Shown piece by piece: positions 31,769 to 32,747 of a stretch of DNA of 32,747 bases. The notes under the pieces are model-generated. The model saw only the letters and a program-made list of their open reading frames with translations, was not told where the DNA came from and did not search any database. The DNA lies in NCBI GenBank assembly GCA_002309015.1, contig DBWM01000060.1:70998-103744 (forward strand), in the 5' to 3' direction. Each line of letters opens with the position of its first letter. Position 1 is the stretch's first letter. Position numbers and translations under genes: made by a program. Origin of the DNA: Myxococcales bacterium UBA1238. Lineage in GTDB: Bacteria > Myxococcota_A > Bradymonadia > UBA7976 > UBA1532.

Positions 31769-32747
31769 TTAGGCTTTTTGGCAGAGGACGGTGATCGGGC
31801 TGTCGAGATCGAGGGCGGAAGGCTGTGCTGTGGCGCCTTTTTCGAGGAGCGCGTAGGCGGTCGCGAGGATTTCGCCACTGATGTAGGTTTGCTGCGATTC
31901 GATCGCGTCGCGGAGCTCGTCGTCGTCGGTCTGGAAGGTGACGGCGATGCGATCGGTGACCGCAAGGCCCATCTCTTTGCGCAGGCGCTGCATCTGGCTG
32001 ACGATTTCGCGGGCGAGGCCGCGGCGCAGGAGCTCGGGATCGAGGCTTTGGTCGAGGGCTACGGTCATGGGACCGTCGGTTTCGATGACGACGTCGCCTT
32101 TGGCGGAGCGGGTGACGATCACATCTTCGAGGGTAATCGCGTCTTCGCCCACCATCACCTGGCCGCCGTTTTGCAAAACGTCGAATTCCGCGCGCGTAAA
32201 CTCGGCGATCTTGGCGGCGACGTCCTTCATGCGCTTTCCGAGCTTGCGGCCCAGAGTCTTGAAGTTGGCTTTAAAGCTTAAGGTGGCGAGTTCCGCGTCG
32301 TCTGCGAGGAGTTGCATGCGCTCGACGTTCAATTCTTCGCAAATCTGGTCGGTTGCGCGCTCCAGGGCGGCCCGCTGTGCGGCGTCGTGCAGGATCACCG
32401 TGACGCAGCGGAGGGGCTGGCGGATCTTCAGCTGATGGCGTTCGCGCAAAGTGCGGCCCATGCGGACCACCTGGCGGGTTAAAGCGACGCTCGCCTCCAG
32501 ATCGCGGTCGATGAGCGAGGCGTCGGGCATGGGGTAATCGCAGAGATGCACGGAATCGAGGCCTTTTTCGGCGGCTCCGGGCTCGACCACGAGGCTTTGG
32601 TAAATCGATTCGGCCAGATAGGGCAAAACCGGCGCGCAAAGCTTTGAGAAGCAGGTGAGCGCTTCATAGAGGGTGGCGTAGGCGCAGGCTTTGTCGCGGC
32701 GGCCCTCGGCGTTGTCGGCGCTCCTCCAGAACCGGCGGCGGCTGCGG
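31769..32747 (-). CDS. ileS: Isoleucine--tRNA ligase, IleRS2 type (N-terminal part outside window)
   Basis: The frame is open from the right edge to the stop at 31769, so about the last 325 residues are present. RRRFWRSADNAEGRRDKA and LYEALTCFSKLCAPVLPYLA belong to the anticodon-binding domain, followed by DRDLEASVALTRQVVRMGR and HQLKIRQPLR. The C-terminus has LDPELLRRGLAREIVSQMQR then LRKEMGL, typical of the eukaryote-like IleRS2 group, and ends without the C-terminal zinc finger of IleRS1. IleRS2 enzymes are generally mupirocin-tolerant. No ribosome-binding site or start can be seen. Confidence 0.92.
   Translation of the reverse strand, partial: RSRRRFWRSADNAEGRRDKACAYATLYEALTCFSKLCAPVLPYLAESIYQSLVVEPGAAEKGLDSVHLCDYPMPDASLIDRDLEASVALTRQVVRMGRTLRERHQLKIRQPLRCVTVILHDAAQRAALERATDQICEELNVERMQLLADDAELATLSFKANFKTLGRKLGKRMKDVAAKIAEFTRAEFDVLQNGGQVMVGEDAITLEDVIVTRSAKGDVVIETDGPMTVALDQSLDPELLRRGLAREIVSQMQRLRKEMGLAVTDRIAVTFQTDDDELRDAIESQQTYISGEILATAYALLEKGATAQPSALDLDSPITVLCQKA

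Noticed and set aside
1..32747. tRNA genes, CRISPR arrays, insertion sequences or phage genes
   Set aside because: No tRNA T-loop with matching acceptor, no regularly spaced repeats, and no transposase- or phage-like protein were seen.

Overview
The window is G+C-rich bacterial chromosome dominated by housekeeping genes. It looks like a Gram-negative, deltaproteobacterial or Myxococcota-type organism. The grounds are outer-membrane biogenesis genes (a SurA-like chaperone, a lipoprotein PPIase, a beta-barrel protein ending in Phe), an eukaryote-like IleRS2 and an EF-G resembling the spirochaete/planctomycete/delta type. The exact lineage cannot be read from this sequence. I see no rRNA, tRNA, CRISPR array, insertion sequence or prophage.

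Layout. (1) Positions 1-6330, minus strand: rluA-type pseudouridine synthase, M15 peptidase, alaS, PPIase lipoprotein, and a SurA-like gene cut by the left edge. (2) 6402-11629, plus strand: a secreted Cys-rich/beta-barrel protein of unknown function, then glgC and a GH57 glycosidase that overlap by 4 nt (alpha-glucan metabolism). (3) 11686-28873, plus strand: a fused str / S10 / spc / alpha ribosomal supercluster: rpsL-rpsG-fusA, rpsJ-rplD-rplW-rplB-rpsS-rplV-rpsC-rplP-rpmC-rpsQ, rplN-rplX-rplE-rpsH-rplF-rplR-rpsE-rpmD-rplO-secY-adk, and rpmJ-rpsM-rpsK-rpsD-rpoA-rplQ. (4) 28874-32747: yheU, a small DUF4177-like gene, a nicotinamidase-like hydrolase, a 500-nt gene-poor AT-richer stretch, a small lipoprotein, and the 3' part of ileS, cut by the right edge.

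The most notable features are in the ribosomal cluster. Genes normally present are missing at clean junctions: rplC (L3) between rpsJ and rplD, rpsN (S14) between rplE and rpsH, tuf after fusA, and map/infA after adk. The spacers carry structured RNA candidates: a two-state leader with an intrinsic terminator before rpsL, three consecutive hairpins before rpsJ, and two hairpins in the space where rpsN should be. A further multi-helix element ending in a T-run follows the terminator of rplQ.

The cluster co-expresses ribosomal proteins, EF-G, the SecY translocon, adenylate kinase and the RNA polymerase alpha subunit. Internal breaks in transcription are suggested by a terminator plus promoter between adk and rpmJ, and by a promoter before rpsE.
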